Shown here piece by piece: positions 1 through 9,305 of a stretch of DNA of 64,000 nt. Position numbers and translations under genes: made by a program. Each line of letters starts with the position of its first letter. Positions within the stretch are counted from its first letter, which is position 1. Below the pieces are notes generated by a model. It did not search any database. It was not told the origin of the DNA and worked only from the letters and a program-made list of their open reading frames with translations. Source of the stretch: Pyrococcus kukulkanii (GTDB taxonomy: Archaea; Methanobacteriota_B; Thermococci; Thermococcales; Thermococcaceae); contig NZ_CP010835.1 in the NCBI RefSeq assembly GCF_001577775.1, positions 1,744,264-1,808,263 of the forward strand. Reading direction: 5' to 3'.

Positions 1-2
1 TC

Positions 3-1868
3 CCTTACGTTAGGAAGCATGGCAAATGGCCTTTCGGGGAGGAATGGCTTTTTGAGGCTATATCGGAGAGCTATCTTCCCCTTCTAATGGAACTCGAAAG
101 GCTGAGAAATAAGGGTGTAAAGTTTGAACTTGTGATAAGCTTTACCCCGGTTCTTATGGAACAGTTAGCTGATGAATACCTTAAAAGAGAATTCGAGAGG
201 TACATGGAAAGGAAGCTTAGAGCAATGGCTAAAGATCTTGAGAAGTTCGAGGATGTCAAACTAAAGGAAGCGACATCATATATGATAGGGTACTTTGAGA
301 GGGTTTACTCTTATTGGAAGTCAATAAACGGTGATATCTTGGGCAAATTTAAGGAGCTACAAGATGCTGGCTACGTTGAAGTTATAACCTCAGCGGCAAC
401 CCACGGTTATCTTCCCCTCCTTGACAGAGACGAAGCAATAGAAGCACAGATCGTTAATGGTATCAAAACATATGAGAAATACTTCGGTAGAAAGCCAAGG
501 GGAATTTGGTTGCCTGAGTGTGCTTATAGACCCGATGGCCTTTGGAGAAGTCCTAGCGATGGAGAAGTTAGATGGAGGAAGGGGATAGAGCATTTCCTAA
601 GAAAACATGGGATTGAATATTTCTTTGTTGAAAGTCATCTTGTTGATGAAGGACCTGCAACATCAAAATATGGAAAAGTACTCCCAGCAAAGACAAAAAA
701 ATCGACCTTAAGGCCATATTTTCTCAAGAATGGAATTGCTGTGTTTGCCAGGAACAGAGAAACTGGTATCCAAGTTTGGAGTGCTGATATTGGATATCCT
801 GGGGACTTCTGGTATAGGGAGTTCCACAAGAAAGCTGAGGAGAGTGGTGGACAATACTGGAGGGTTACAGGAACAAAGGATCTTGGAGCGAAGGAACCTT
901 ATGAACCTGAAAAAGCCTTGGGAAGAGTTGAGGAACATGCAAGGCATTTCGTTTCCCTTGTAAAATCTCTATTGGAGGACTTTGAGAGGAAAGAAGGGGA
1001 GAAAGGAATAGTTATTGCACCTTACGATACAGAACTGTTTGGTCACTGGTGGTTTGAAGGAGTTAAATGGCTAGGTAGAGTTTTAGAGTTGGCCCAGGAA
1101 GAGGGAATAAAAACAACGACGATAAGCAACTTCTTAGACTCATTTTCTGGAGAGAGGTACGAAATAGATCTTCCCGAAGGATCCTGGGGAATGTTCGGGA
1201 CTCACTACACATGGTGGAACCCAGAGGTGGGGTGGACGTGGCCTATAATACACCTAGCCGAGAGAAGAATGGTATCGCTGGTAAGTAGATATTTAGGTAG
1301 AGATGACCTGACGGATAGAGTTCTTGACCAGTTGGGGAGGGAGCTATTGCTAATGGAGGCAAGTGATTGGCAGTTCCTTATAACTACCGGCCAAGCTAAA
1401 GAATATGGGAAGAGGAGACTCCTTGAACATGCTCATGTATTCCACAGGCTTGCAAATGCTTTGGAAGAGTATGTGAAGACAGGGACGTTTGAAGAAATGG
1501 AGTTACTTGAGGAAAGTGAGGACATTGACAACGTTTTCAAGCCAATAGTGCTTGGTCCCTATATTAGTGAAGTACCTCCAGATGTTCCTAAGTACGTGGA
1601 ACCTCCTGAAATACCTACGGAAGCTCAGGAAAACGAGGAGGGGGAGGGGAAATTCTTAAGTGGTCAGAGTGAAGATACCGTGAACTTCGAGAAATTCCTG
1701 CTCTCGATAAAAGGTGTTGGACCTAAAACCGTAGAGAGACTTAAGAAAGCTGGAATAACATCCCTAAAAGAGCTCTCCAAGTGGAGGGTAGAGGAACTGG
1801 CTAAGAAAACAGGAATACCCAGGAGCAGATTAAAAAAGATATTTAGGAGGATGAAGTCAGCCTTTTAG
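3..1868 (+). CDS. GH57 1,4-alpha-glucan branching enzyme (5' truncated by window edge)
   Basis: This enzyme transfers alpha-1,4 glucan segments to make alpha-1,6 branches in the storage glucan. The reading frame is open from base 3, so the gene starts outside the window. From remembered Thermococcus branching enzyme, only about a dozen N-terminal residues are missing. The family motifs are present: the nucleophile glutamate in GIWLPECAY (codon at 516) and the acid aspartate in APYDTELFGHWW. An insert rich in Pro/Glu then leads to a C-terminal helix-hairpin-helix (SIKGVGPKTVERLKKAG), an addition typical of the Thermococcales enzymes. The 3' end overlaps the end of the opposite-strand serA by 12 bp. 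Confidence 0.9.
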   Translation, partial: PYVRKHGKWPFGEEWLFEAISESYLPLLMELERLRNKGVKFELVISFTPVLMEQLADEYLKREFERYMERKLRAMAKDLEKFEDVKLKEATSYMIGYFERVYSYWKSINGDILGKFKELQDAGYVEVITSAATHGYLPLLDRDEAIEAQIVNGIKTYEKYFGRKPRGIWLPECAYRPDGLWRSPSDGEVRWRKGIEHFLRKHGIEYFFVESHLVDEGPATSKYGKVLPAKTKKSTLRPYFLKNGIAVFARNRETGIQVWSADIGYPGDFWYREFHKKAEESGGQYWRVTGTKDLGAKEPYEPEKALGRVEEHARHFVSLVKSLLEDFERKEGEKGIVIAPYDTELFGHWWFEGVKWLGRVLELAQEEGIKTTTISNFLDSFSGERYEIDLPEGSWGMFGTHYTWWNPEVGWTWPIIHLAERRMVSLVSRYLGRDDLTDRVLDQLGRELLLMEASDWQFLITTGQAKEYGKRRLLEHAHVFHRLANALEEYVKTGTFEEMELLEESEDIDNVFKPIVLGPYISEVPPDVPKYVEPPEIPTEAQENEEGEGKFLSGQSEDTVNFEKFLLSIKGVGPKTVERLKKAGITSLKELSKWRVEELAKKTGIPRSRLKKIFRRMKSAF

Positions 1869-2771
1869 TATTTTTACGACTTTTTCAGCCACCTCTACTC
1901 CTGCTCTTTCTTGCGCTTCATAAGTTGAAGCTCCTATGTGTGGTGTTAGAACTACGTTGTCGAGTTTTATTAGGGGATGGTCTTTAGGCAAGGGCTCCTC
2001 CTCATAAACGTCCAATCCTGCTCCTGCTATCCATCCTTCTTGAAGGGCCTTGACTAGTGCCTTTGTATCAACAACAGCTCCCCTCGCGGCGTTTATGAGT
2101 ATTGCATTTTTCTTCATTAGCTTGAGCCTCTCCTCGTTTATTAGGTGGTACGTTGAGTCTAGTAATGGAACATGGAGTGTTACAATGTCACTTTCCTTAA
2201 GCAGAGTCTCAAGATCAACGAATTTCCCTCCAACTTCCTTCGCTCTCTCCTCGTTTGGGTATATATCGTATAGCAGGATGTTCATTCCCAGTGCCCTAGC
2301 TATCTTCGCTACTTGGTACCCAATCCTTCCGAACCCTACAATTCCTATAGTCTTACCTTCGAGCTCTATGCCCATACACTCCTTTTTTGCCCAAACCCCC
2401 TCCCTCATCCTTCTGTCAGCGTAGGCTATCTTTCTTGCCACGGCGAATATTAATCCAATTGCTAGCTCAGCAACGCTCCTTGAGCTAGCCCCAGGAGCGT
2501 TTACAACCTCAATTCCCTTCTCCTTTGCTGCCTCGACATCAATATTGTCCAAGCCCACGCCAGCCCTTGCAATGACTTTAAGCTTTGGGGCATTCTCTAT
2601 GACTCTCCTAGTTACTTTTGGCTTACTTCTAACTATTATAGCATCAACATCTTTAACAAGCTCAAGCAACTTCTCTTCGTCAGGGTACTCTTCGTAGATA
2701 ACTTCTAACCCTGCATCCTTTAGAATTTGAATTGCCTTCTCATGTAGAGGGGCTGCAACCAGTACCTTCAT
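1857..2771 (-). CDS. serA: D-3-phosphoglycerate dehydrogenase (short form)
   Basis: It catalyses the first committed step of serine synthesis, oxidising 3-phosphoglycerate with NAD. Visible features are the Rossmann motif [10 protein letters not shown], the substrate arginine in NAARGAVVD, the catalytic Glu in GLDVYEEEP and the His in TPHIGAST. At about 304 residues it lacks the C-terminal ACT regulatory domain of the long enzymes, as in other Pyrococcus copies. I chose the ATG at 2771 because GGAGGTGAT lies just upstream. A GTG at 2780, overlapping the stop of the upstream gene, would add three residues. It is the last gene of a panE-DUF47-serA operon. Confidence 0.92.
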   Translation of the reverse strand: MKVLVAAPLHEKAIQILKDAGLEVIYEEYPDEEKLLELVKDVDAIIVRSKPKVTRRVIENAPKLKVIARAGVGLDNIDVEAAKEKGIEVVNAPGASSRSVAELAIGLIFAVARKIAYADRRMREGVWAKKECMGIELEGKTIGIVGFGRIGYQVAKIARALGMNILLYDIYPNEERAKEVGGKFVDLETLLKESDIVTLHVPLLDSTYHLINEERLKLMKKNAILINAARGAVVDTKALVKALQEGWIAGAGLDVYEEEPLPKDHPLIKLDNVVLTPHIGASTYEAQERAGVEVAEKVVKILKG

Positions 2772-2776
2772 CTCTA

Positions 2777-3415
2777 TCACCTCCTTTTAACTGCCATTAA
2801 CATTATGTGATCTGACGCATCTTCGGCTCTATCAGCAATGTCACCAATCTTCGTGATTACTTGGTTCCAGATAAGCTTTGCGTATGTTGAAATATTCTTG
2901 TCAGAGAAAATTTTCCTAAGTACTTCATATTCAATTTTGTCAGCTTTCTCCTCTTGAATCTCAGTTTCTTTTGCCAAGTCTAATGCTTTGTCTACATCTT
3001 TTTCAAGGGCTAAAGCTGAAAGTTTTAGATATTCGAATGTTTTAAGTGAGTCATCGACGAGTTTGAGAAGTTCCTCCTTAAGATTTTCGGGAACGTTAGG
3101 TTTGGCAAAAATTAAGGTATGAGCGGCACTTTCTGCGGCATCTGCTATATTATCTATAAGTTCGCTAAGCCTTATGTAATCCCCTCTATTAGCTGGAATA
3201 AACGCTCCAGCATATAGCATTAATTCAATTTCCCTCCTAAGATCATCAGCTTTTCCTTCATTTCTCTCAACGTCTTTAAGTAAATCTTCAGCTTTTTTAA
3301 TATCCCTATTCAAATATGCATGGAACATTTCCCTAAATCGTTCTAGTGTTTCTTCAACTGCGTTTAAATGATCTTCAATCTTAGTGAACACATCATTTTC
3401 CTTTCCGCCAAACAT
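2777..3415 (-). CDS. DUF47/PhoU-like phosphate transport regulator family protein
   Basis: A 212-residue all-helical protein resembling the DUF47/TIGR00153 family, which is related to PhoU. Charged heptad-like segments such as LNAVEETLERFREMF and LIDNIADAAESAAHTLIFA are typical. Members usually sit next to PitA-type phosphate transporters and probably regulate them, but no transporter is adjacent here. It overlaps the end of panE by 23 bp and precedes serA closely, so the three genes are probably co-transcribed. No catalytic residues are recognisable. The family assignment is fairly secure; the biological role is inferred from the family only. Confidence 0.8.
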   Translation of the reverse strand: MFGGKENDVFTKIEDHLNAVEETLERFREMFHAYLNRDIKKAEDLLKDVERNEGKADDLRREIELMLYAGAFIPANRGDYIRLSELIDNIADAAESAAHTLIFAKPNVPENLKEELLKLVDDSLKTFEYLKLSALALEKDVDKALDLAKETEIQEEKADKIEYEVLRKIFSDKNISTYAKLIWNQVITKIGDIADRAEDASDHIMLMAVKRR

Positions 3416-4310
3416 TATTCCTCAGCTCCTCCTTCGCTTTTACAAGTGCCCACAGGAGAGAATTCATTGGTGCTTCAAGATTAACGTACTTTCCGTATTC
3501 AACTATTTTACCACTTATATAATCTATTTCGGTTCGTTTCCCTCTCCATAGATCTTGGAGCATCGAATTGTAGTTATCCTTAGTTTGTTCTAAGGTTTGA
3601 AAAAACAGTTCCATTGGGGGAACTTCAAACTCTATACCATTCTGTAATGCAATTCTGCATCCTTCCTTTATAACTTCCATAGCTGCTGATAGTAGATATT
3701 GATTATCTTTTATGAGCCCATTCTTTATTTCCAATATACTACCAATTGTGTTTATAGCGGAGTTAACTATTGCCTTTGCCCATATCCATCCGATGATATT
3801 ATCACTAGTATGAGTCTCGAGCCCTGCTTTATTGAATAGCTCTGCAACTTCTTCAACAAATTCATTGTGTCCCTGCGGGTATAAGCCTATAATTGTGATT
3901 CCTTTTCCCTTCCATTCAACGATTCCTGGTTCTTTAAGAATGGCACCATTGGTTGTAATTCCACCAATGGCTTTTCCTCCAACCCTTAATATCTTATCTT
4001 CGTTACCTATTCCATTTTGAATGCTTAAAACCCATGTTTCCCTAACGATGTCTTTTGCCGAGTTTAGCGCATCCTCAGTTGAGTATGCCTTTGTGGATAA
4101 TATTATGAGATCTGGTTTTTCTTTAGGGATTGATGTTGTTGCATTAACCCTTATTTCCTCATTAATGATACCCTTTATGACTAAACCTCTTTCTCCGATA
4201 GATTTTACATGGGGATCTCTACCTATCAAAAGAACATCTACCCCTGCCTTAGCTAGAAGACCCCCAAATAGTGATCCTATTGCCCCTGCCCCAAGGATGT
4301 ATACCTTCAA
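3393..4310 (-). CDS. panE: 2-dehydropantoate 2-reductase
   Basis: It reduces ketopantoate to pantoate with NAD(P)H, supplying coenzyme A synthesis. The N-terminus shows the classic GAGAIGSLFGGLLAKAG dinucleotide motif. The C-terminal helical domain carries the conserved lysine/asparagine segment WAKAIVNSAINTIGS. Length (305 residues) is normal. It heads a minus-strand operon with the DUF47 gene and serA. In archaea pantoate is activated by pantoate kinase and phosphopantothenate synthetase, so this enzyme is the upstream supplier. An inverted repeat about 120 bp upstream, at 4433, may be a control site for this gene or for the divergent radical SAM gene. Confidence 0.92.
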   Translation of the reverse strand: MKVYILGAGAIGSLFGGLLAKAGVDVLLIGRDPHVKSIGERGLVIKGIINEEIRVNATTSIPKEKPDLIILSTKAYSTEDALNSAKDIVRETWVLSIQNGIGNEDKILRVGGKAIGGITTNGAILKEPGIVEWKGKGITIIGLYPQGHNEFVEEVAELFNKAGLETHTSDNIIGWIWAKAIVNSAINTIGSILEIKNGLIKDNQYLLSAAMEVIKEGCRIALQNGIEFEVPPMELFFQTLEQTKDNYNSMLQDLWRGKRTEIDYISGKIVEYGKYVNLEAPMNSLLWALVKAKEELRNNVWRKGK

Positions 4311-4432
4311 TGTATATCCCCCATAGTAAGTTCCATGGGAATCTTTATAGGTTTCATCATATTCAAGTTCTTGGAACAGTTATGCTCCCTTTTGTCTATA
4401 TTCCTTAGAAGTAGCTAAATCCTTATTTGTTT

Positions 4433-4451
4433 TAGTCATGATACATGACTA
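4433..4451. promoter_or_regulatory. 19-bp inverted repeat between divergent genes
   Basis: TAGTCATG-ATA-CATGACTA is a perfect 8-bp inverted repeat with a 3-bp spacer. It lies between the divergently transcribed panE operon and the radical SAM gene. Its size and symmetry suit a dimeric archaeal transcription factor (Lrp- or TrmB-like). The factor is unknown. Confidence 0.45.
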
Positions 4452-4548
4452 TTGGAAAAATCACTTGGTCATAAGGGGGATCTCAATTTAAGTTTTGAAG
4501 AAAGACGGTAGAGATTTAAAAGGTATACCTCAAATATACATTGTGGTC

Positions 4549-5595
4549 ATGAAGGAGGCAAAATATTGGGAACCCTTAGATGGTAAAAAAGTAAGGTGTA
4601 ATCTCTGTCCCTTGAATTGCATAATAAATGAAGGAAAAAGAGGATCTTGCAGGGTTAGGATGAATATTAATGGGATGCTATATACCCTAAATTATGGAAA
4701 GGTCTCATCTATAGCTCTTGACCCTATAGAGAAAAAGCCCCTCTTCCACTTTTGGCCAGGTTCTTGTGCCTTTTCGATAGGTACTGTGGGTTGCAATATG
4801 CATTGTAGGCACTGTCAGAACTGGGAGATCAGTCAGGCTGATGAGACATTTCCGTACCTTCAGGATGCTACTCCTGAGGCGATAGTGAGGCTAGCGAAAC
4901 ATTATGAATGCGAGAGCATAGCTTACACGTACAATGAGCCGACGATTTGGTATGAATTCGTTCTTGATACTGCGAAACTTGCTAAAAAAGAAGGGCTGAA
5001 CAACATTTTAGTTACAAATGGCTATATAAATGAAGAGCCATTCAGGGAGTTGGCTCCTTACATAGATGCCATGAACATTGACATAAAGGCTTTTGATGAT
5101 CGGTTTTATATGAAAATAGCTAGCGTTCCTACCGGTGAACCAAGCAGGAAGATAGCTGAAATGGCAAAGAATGAGTTTGGAATTCATGTAGAGCTTACCT
5201 ACCTAATAATCCCAACGTTAAATGATCGTGATGAAGAAATAAGGGCTTTTGCCCGTTGGGTTGTGAATAGCTTGGGTGATGATACTCCTGTCCATTTCTC
5301 AAGATTCTTCCCTCATTATAAATTATTACATCTCCCCCCAACTCCTATCGAAACCTTAGAAAAAGCTTATAAGATAGCAAGGGAGGAAGGGTTGAAGTTC
5401 GTGTACCTTGGAAATGTACCTGGACATAGAGGGGAAAATACATACTGTCCAAGATGCGGAAAATTGCTGATAGAAAGGTGGGGATTTGAGATCCTAAGAT
5501 ATGAAATACAAGACGGTAAGTGTAAATATTGTGGGGAAAATATCCCCGTAGTCGGAGAATATAAAAGGAAAAAGTATAGGGGAATGTGGTGGTAA
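4549..5595 (+). CDS. AmmeMemoRadiSam system radical SAM enzyme (AmrS-like)
   Basis: A radical SAM protein of the archaeal/bacterial AmmeMemoRadiSam set, whose substrate is not firmly known. The SAM-cluster motif is CNMHCRHC (CX3CX2C). An N-terminal cysteine cluster (CNLCPLNC then a further Cys) precedes it, and a C-terminal zinc-ribbon pair (CPRCG and CKYCG) ends the protein. Partners AMMECR1 and MEMO are not in this window. I chose the ATG at 4549: a TATA-like AT-rich box near 4514-4523 puts transcription start about 6 bp before it, so the gene is probably near-leaderless. A TTG at 4495 would extend the frame but lies upstream of that box. The next gene follows after a single base. Confidence 0.85.
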   Translation: MKEAKYWEPLDGKKVRCNLCPLNCIINEGKRGSCRVRMNINGMLYTLNYGKVSSIALDPIEKKPLFHFWPGSCAFSIGTVGCNMHCRHCQNWEISQADETFPYLQDATPEAIVRLAKHYECESIAYTYNEPTIWYEFVLDTAKLAKKEGLNNILVTNGYINEEPFRELAPYIDAMNIDIKAFDDRFYMKIASVPTGEPSRKIAEMAKNEFGIHVELTYLIIPTLNDRDEEIRAFARWVVNSLGDDTPVHFSRFFPHYKLLHLPPTPIETLEKAYKIAREEGLKFVYLGNVPGHRGENTYCPRCGKLLIERWGFEILRYEIQDGKCKYCGENIPVVGEYKRKKYRGMWW

Positions 5596-5596
5596 T

Positions 5597-6397
5597 ATGA
5601 TAAAATTAACTTGTACTTTTTATATTGAGGCCATGGGAAATGATAAGAAAGCTGTAGAAACTTCAATTTCTGAGATTGAAGAGAAGTTAAAAAAGGAAAA
5701 AGTCGAAATTTTAGGTACTAGAAGGGAGGATGTAATAGAGACTGAGGATCCTAAGTTTAGGTATTCGACAGTTCTAGAAGTTAGATTTAAAGGAAACTTA
5801 CCGGATGTAATTAAACTTGTCTTAAAGTATGGGCCAAGTATTGTTGAGATTGAAGATGTTGATGGGAGTGAAATTGAAGCAGAGGAGTTAGTTAGTATAC
5901 TTGCAGGTATCTCTGCATTTATGGGTAATCTTATGGAGAGATTTGGAAGCTTAGCTGCTTATCCAGACCTTTCTTCTCTTCCCACCCCTAAAGTAGGTTA
6001 TGATGAAGAAGAAATTGAAAAAATGATTATCGAAAAGGGATTTATCAGGTACAGGTTCGTAATTGAGGCTTATGGTAAGAATAAAGAGGAAATCGAGGAG
6101 AACATGAAAAAAGCCCTATCATTAGAGGGGGCCTACATTAACAAATTTGTCTCTAAATTAATGGAGGAGGTTGAATATGAGGGAAAAAAGAGAGTGAAGC
6201 TTTTAATAGCCTTTGAACTATTATCTAGCATTGAAACTCTCTTTATATTAACAGCAAAGTATGCCCCTGTTGGTATAGTAATAGTTGAACCTGATGTAGT
6301 CGAGATGACTCCAAATGAGCTACAGAATTCCCTATCCGAATTGGCTTCTATGGTTAACGAATTAATTCATAGACACCTCTTAATGATGAATCAATGA
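5597..6397 (+). CDS. Uncharacterised protein with two homologous halves
   Basis: I do not recognise a named family. The 266-residue protein appears to be an internal duplication. Residues about 4-115 and 150-265 share the same order: a beta strand ending in FYIEAMG or FVIEAYG, a Glu/Lys-rich helix, a strand, a KYGP or KYAP turn, a hydrophobic strand with IVEIEDVD or IVIVEPDVVE, and a closing helix (ELVSILAGISAFMGNLM versus ELQNSLSELASMVNELI). This suggests a pseudo-dimer of small alpha/beta domains. There is no signal peptide, membrane helix or metal motif. It starts one base after the radical SAM gene, so co-transcription is very likely. Confidence 0.75.
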   Translation: MIKLTCTFYIEAMGNDKKAVETSISEIEEKLKKEKVEILGTRREDVIETEDPKFRYSTVLEVRFKGNLPDVIKLVLKYGPSIVEIEDVDGSEIEAEELVSILAGISAFMGNLMERFGSLAAYPDLSSLPTPKVGYDEEEIEKMIIEKGFIRYRFVIEAYGKNKEEIEENMKKALSLEGAYINKFVSKLMEEVEYEGKKRVKLLIAFELLSSIETLFILTAKYAPVGIVIVEPDVVEMTPNELQNSLSELASMVNELIHRHLLMMNQ

Positions 6398-6470
6398 TAT
6401 TATCGGCAAACACCGAAATTGCTGTAGACATGAGGAGAAGCTTCTCTTATTTATTACGGCAATTAGCGAG

Positions 6471-6480
6471 CTTTTTTAAT
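6471..6480 (+). terminator. Oligo-T terminator
   Basis: A run of six T (CTTTTTTAAT) follows the two-gene operon ending at 6397 and precedes the S-layer promoter. Archaeal termination commonly uses such U-runs. A small palindrome GAGAAGCTTCTC at 6435-6446 lies upstream, but its loop would be too tight for a normal hairpin. Confidence 0.4.
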
Positions 6481-6500
6481 CATAAGAAAGGGTCTGGAAC

Positions 6501-6516
6501 CGAAAAGTATTTATAC
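6501..6516 (+). promoter_or_regulatory. S-layer gene promoter (BRE/TATA)
   Basis: CGAAAAG followed by TATTTATAC is a strong archaeal BRE/TATA pair. Transcription is expected near 6535-6540, leaving a leader of about 45 nt that ends in the ribosome site AGGAGGTG at 6570-6576. Confidence 0.6.
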
Positions 6517-6583
6517 CTTACATGGACAGGATTTAAGTGAGCCCACCTAGGGCAGATACTACAACTTTAGGAGGTGTTTGGAA

Positions 6584-8434
6584 ATGAAGGTTAAGAAAAT
6601 CGCGGCACTTGCAGTTGGTGCCGCAGTGGCTGGAGCAACCCTTGGCATTGCTTCAGCTCAGGTTCAGGTTCCCGAGATCCCAAAAGAGTTCTTCGTTAAG
6701 GATGGTCAACCAAACGTTAAGATTGTTGTTGGTAGCGAAGGAGCTGCCATGGATGTTGTGAGTGCAGCTGACATTGCCGCTGCGATTGGAAGCCTACTCT
6801 ACACGGAGAAGGACATTAAAGTTGAGGACGTTAGTGTCGTTGTTAAGAAGGACATAACAGAGCCACTTGGTAAGATACCTGTATTTAACAACTATGACAC
6901 GAACTCAGCTCACTTGTACACTGAGGACATGAACCTTACTGATGTTGAGGCTTGGTGGAATGGAGCTGCATTCTCGGCAACATTTGACAACTCAGTTTGG
7001 GCTGATGCCCTCTACAACGCTAGTGAGGATACTGGTAACTACCTAAAGATGAGGGTTGACAACGTTGCAATGCTTGATGATACCGAGCTTTCAGCTGCAC
7101 TTCAGCTCAGTGGAATTAGGCTCGTTGGCATAAATGAAACTGAAGAGAAAGACATTGAGGACTTCAAGGACTTCAAGGTCGAGGTTCCCGAAGTAGTTGC
7201 TAACATCTCATTTGTCATATACAACTACACAATTGAAGGTCCAACCACGACTGACAAGATAACCAAGGAGAGCACAACTCCAACAGACAACCTAATTACA
7301 AACTTAGTGCTCGACAACTCAACCCTAGGGGTCTACTACCCGGAGTATGATGGTTACACGATTATCAGTGAGTCTGTTGTAGATGACACTGGAGTTACTG
7401 ACGGGACAACTCTCAAGATCTTGGACAAGGAGTTCCCAATAATAAAGGTCGGAGAGGACGTTGTAAACGGAAAAACATGTGACGATTGCTTCACCTACGG
7501 TAAGGACTGGGGAGAGGACTACTATAATAGAGGCCAGACTGCAGAATTTGATGGGTACAAGGTAACTGTCCTTGATATTGACGCTTACAAGGACAAGGCT
7601 CTCCTCAAGGTCGTAAGCCCAAGCGGTGACGAGGAGACAGTTTCACTAGCCCTAGAAGGTACTGAGTCAGTAGTTCTCTTCGGTGGAGGAATTAGGATTC
7701 AGCTCCTTGACACATTCGTCGGTGTCGCTGGAACGACAAGCGTTAAGCTACACGTCTGGACCGACCTTAAGGTCTTCAAGAGCGGTGATGAAGTAGTTTC
7801 AGGCTGGGTAGCAGAGTTCAAGGTCGAGGACGGGGCAATCAAGTGGCTCGCCCTTAAGAACAAAGAATCACTTTCAGGCGACACTGTAAAGCTCTTCGAT
7901 ACCTATGTTGTCGACTACAAGTCAACAATCTATGGGCCTAAGAAGAGATCGGATGATAAGAAGGCTTACGCAATGGAGGCTTATGTCTACATTGAGCCAG
8001 CTGAGAGGCAGTACGACGTCGAGACGGTCTCACTTGGAGACGAGATCAGTGACACTGGATACAAGGTTGAGGACATCAAGGTTGAATTCAGCCCAACTAA
8101 GGCTTACATAGCAAACAAGATTACTGAGCCAATAACAGTCCTTGACACCGAGGTTATGGAGCAGGGACTTGAGAACGTCAAGAGCAACCTTATCCTCGTT
8201 GGTGGTCCAGTTGTTAACAAGGTTACTGCCGCCTTGGCAGAAGATCTTGGAGTTCCAGCAGACTATGAGGGCTGGAAGGAGAAGTATGGCACCGGTGCTG
8301 AGAGCGGTCAGGTCATCTACAAGCCTGAGTGCAGCAAGATCGGCGGCTATGGCGTTGTCCTCGTCGCTGGTACTGACAGAGAAGGAACCAGAGCAGCTGC
8401 TGAGGCATTACTTGAGTACATTTCAAAGCTCTGA
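6584..8434 (+). CDS. S-layer surface protein
   Basis: Main structural protein of the cell-surface lattice. The N-terminus has a Sec-type signal peptide (KKIAALAVGAAVAGATLGIASA), so the mature protein is extracellular. The N- and C-terminal regions match the Thermococcales/methanogen S-layer N and C domains. The C-terminal stretch beginning ILVGGPVVNKVTAALA, with the closing segment VVLVAGTDREGT, is characteristic. The composition is acidic with many Asn-X-Ser/Thr sites, as expected for a glycoprotein. The ATG at 6584 lies after AGGAGGTG; an in-frame TTG at 6578 is less likely. Codon use looks biased to frequent codons, in line with high expression. The next gene follows after 41 bp. Confidence 0.92.
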   Translation: MKVKKIAALAVGAAVAGATLGIASAQVQVPEIPKEFFVKDGQPNVKIVVGSEGAAMDVVSAADIAAAIGSLLYTEKDIKVEDVSVVVKKDITEPLGKIPVFNNYDTNSAHLYTEDMNLTDVEAWWNGAAFSATFDNSVWADALYNASEDTGNYLKMRVDNVAMLDDTELSAALQLSGIRLVGINETEEKDIEDFKDFKVEVPEVVANISFVIYNYTIEGPTTTDKITKESTTPTDNLITNLVLDNSTLGVYYPEYDGYTIISESVVDDTGVTDGTTLKILDKEFPIIKVGEDVVNGKTCDDCFTYGKDWGEDYYNRGQTAEFDGYKVTVLDIDAYKDKALLKVVSPSGDEETVSLALEGTESVVLFGGGIRIQLLDTFVGVAGTTSVKLHVWTDLKVFKSGDEVVSGWVAEFKVEDGAIKWLALKNKESLSGDTVKLFDTYVVDYKSTIYGPKKRSDDKKAYAMEAYVYIEPAERQYDVETVSLGDEISDTGYKVEDIKVEFSPTKAYIANKITEPITVLDTEVMEQGLENVKSNLILVGGPVVNKVTAALAEDLGVPADYEGWKEKYGTGAESGQVIYKPECSKIGGYGVVLVAGTDREGTRAAAEALLEYISKL

Positions 8435-8475
8435 TTCTCCAAACTTCTTTTCTTCATTATTAAGGAGGTTCTAAG

Positions 8476-9249
8476 TTGAAAAGGAGTATTCTGGCGGTTC
8501 TTTTATTTATAATTGTATTTGGGGGGGTTGTTAGCTACTATATATATGGCTATTCTAAGTTTAATGACGTGATTAACCCAAACAGGAAGATTTTTGCGAG
8601 TAAATATGTTGTCATTCAATATCCTCCTCTTAAAGATGTTGGACCTAAGTTCCTCGTTCTAAGTCCTGTAGAGTATGTTAATCTCACAGTTAAGGGGTGG
8701 GAGCCCCCTAAAGGATCCAAAGGGTACCTAATTGAAATAAAAGGATACATAACAGGGATCCCTGAGGTTGATTTGAATTTAACAATGTTACCTAAATATA
8801 ATGAATTCACAATAGTAGTAGGATCTCCCGAAGTTAGAGTTTGTTCTTCTGACCCTGAGTCTTTCTTGGGAAGCTGTGAGGATAGAACACTAGCTGTCTC
8901 CGAAATTAGTATTATCACTTCGATGCTCTTTAAGAGGTATTACTATTGGGATGCTTTGAAAAAAGGACTTGATAATGAGTCCGCTAAACAGTATGCCTAT
9001 GAGGAAACTATGAAAAGGAAAAATATAAGATACCTAAGCTTTTTAACGAAAGCAAAGATAGGACTTGAAAAACTTGGAAATAAGGAGAATCTTTGCATAG
9101 TATTAATGGGTCCAGCCGAGGGGGCCACTTCAAATGAGATATTGATACTTAGGCCTGGCCTTATAGTGCTAAAGGGCAAAACTGATGGTGCATTAAGGGC
9201 AGAGGCCGTATTAATTGAAAAGCTCCTAAATATCACGATCTCTTCTTAA
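8476..9249 (+). CDS. Membrane-anchored hypothetical protein
   Basis: Unrecognised 257-residue protein. Residues 4-24 form one N-terminal hydrophobic segment (SILAVLLFIIVFGGVVSYYIY), a signal anchor or uncleaved signal. The rest appears soluble and exported. Two cysteines (VCSSDPESFLGSCED) could form a surface disulfide. The closing part (ILILRPGLIVLKGKTDGALRAEAVLIEKLL) resembles the closing helix of the preceding S-layer C-terminal domain (AGTDREGTRAAAEALLEYISK), which hints at a cell-surface role; this is only inference. The start is TTG at 8476, chosen because AAGGAGGT lies 7 bp upstream. It may be co-transcribed with the S-layer gene. Confidence 0.7.
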   Translation: MKRSILAVLLFIIVFGGVVSYYIYGYSKFNDVINPNRKIFASKYVVIQYPPLKDVGPKFLVLSPVEYVNLTVKGWEPPKGSKGYLIEIKGYITGIPEVDLNLTMLPKYNEFTIVVGSPEVRVCSSDPESFLGSCEDRTLAVSEISIITSMLFKRYYYWDALKKGLDNESAKQYAYEETMKRKNIRYLSFLTKAKIGLEKLGNKENLCIVLMGPAEGATSNEILILRPGLIVLKGKTDGALRAEAVLIEKLLNITISS

Positions 9250-9259
9250 CCACTTTTGG

Positions 9260-9272
9260 GAAAACTTAAAAA
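9260..9272 (+). promoter_or_regulatory. FKBP gene promoter (BRE/TATA)
   Basis: GAAAAC followed by TTAAAAA upstream of the FKBP gene. The expected start near 9296 lies close to the ribosome site GTGGGGGGT. It separates this transcript from the upstream membrane-protein gene. Confidence 0.45.
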
Positions 9273-9305
9273 TTAACTCTCAATAGCCGGAGTGGGGGGT
9301 TAAAA

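Noticed and set aside
4320-4370. Minus-strand ATGATGA near 4355 as a C/D sRNA.
   Set aside because: No D or D' box follows at the right distance.
4495-4548. TTG start at 4495 for the radical SAM gene.
   Set aside because: The likely TATA box is at 4514-4523, inside this extension, so transcription would begin after the TTG.
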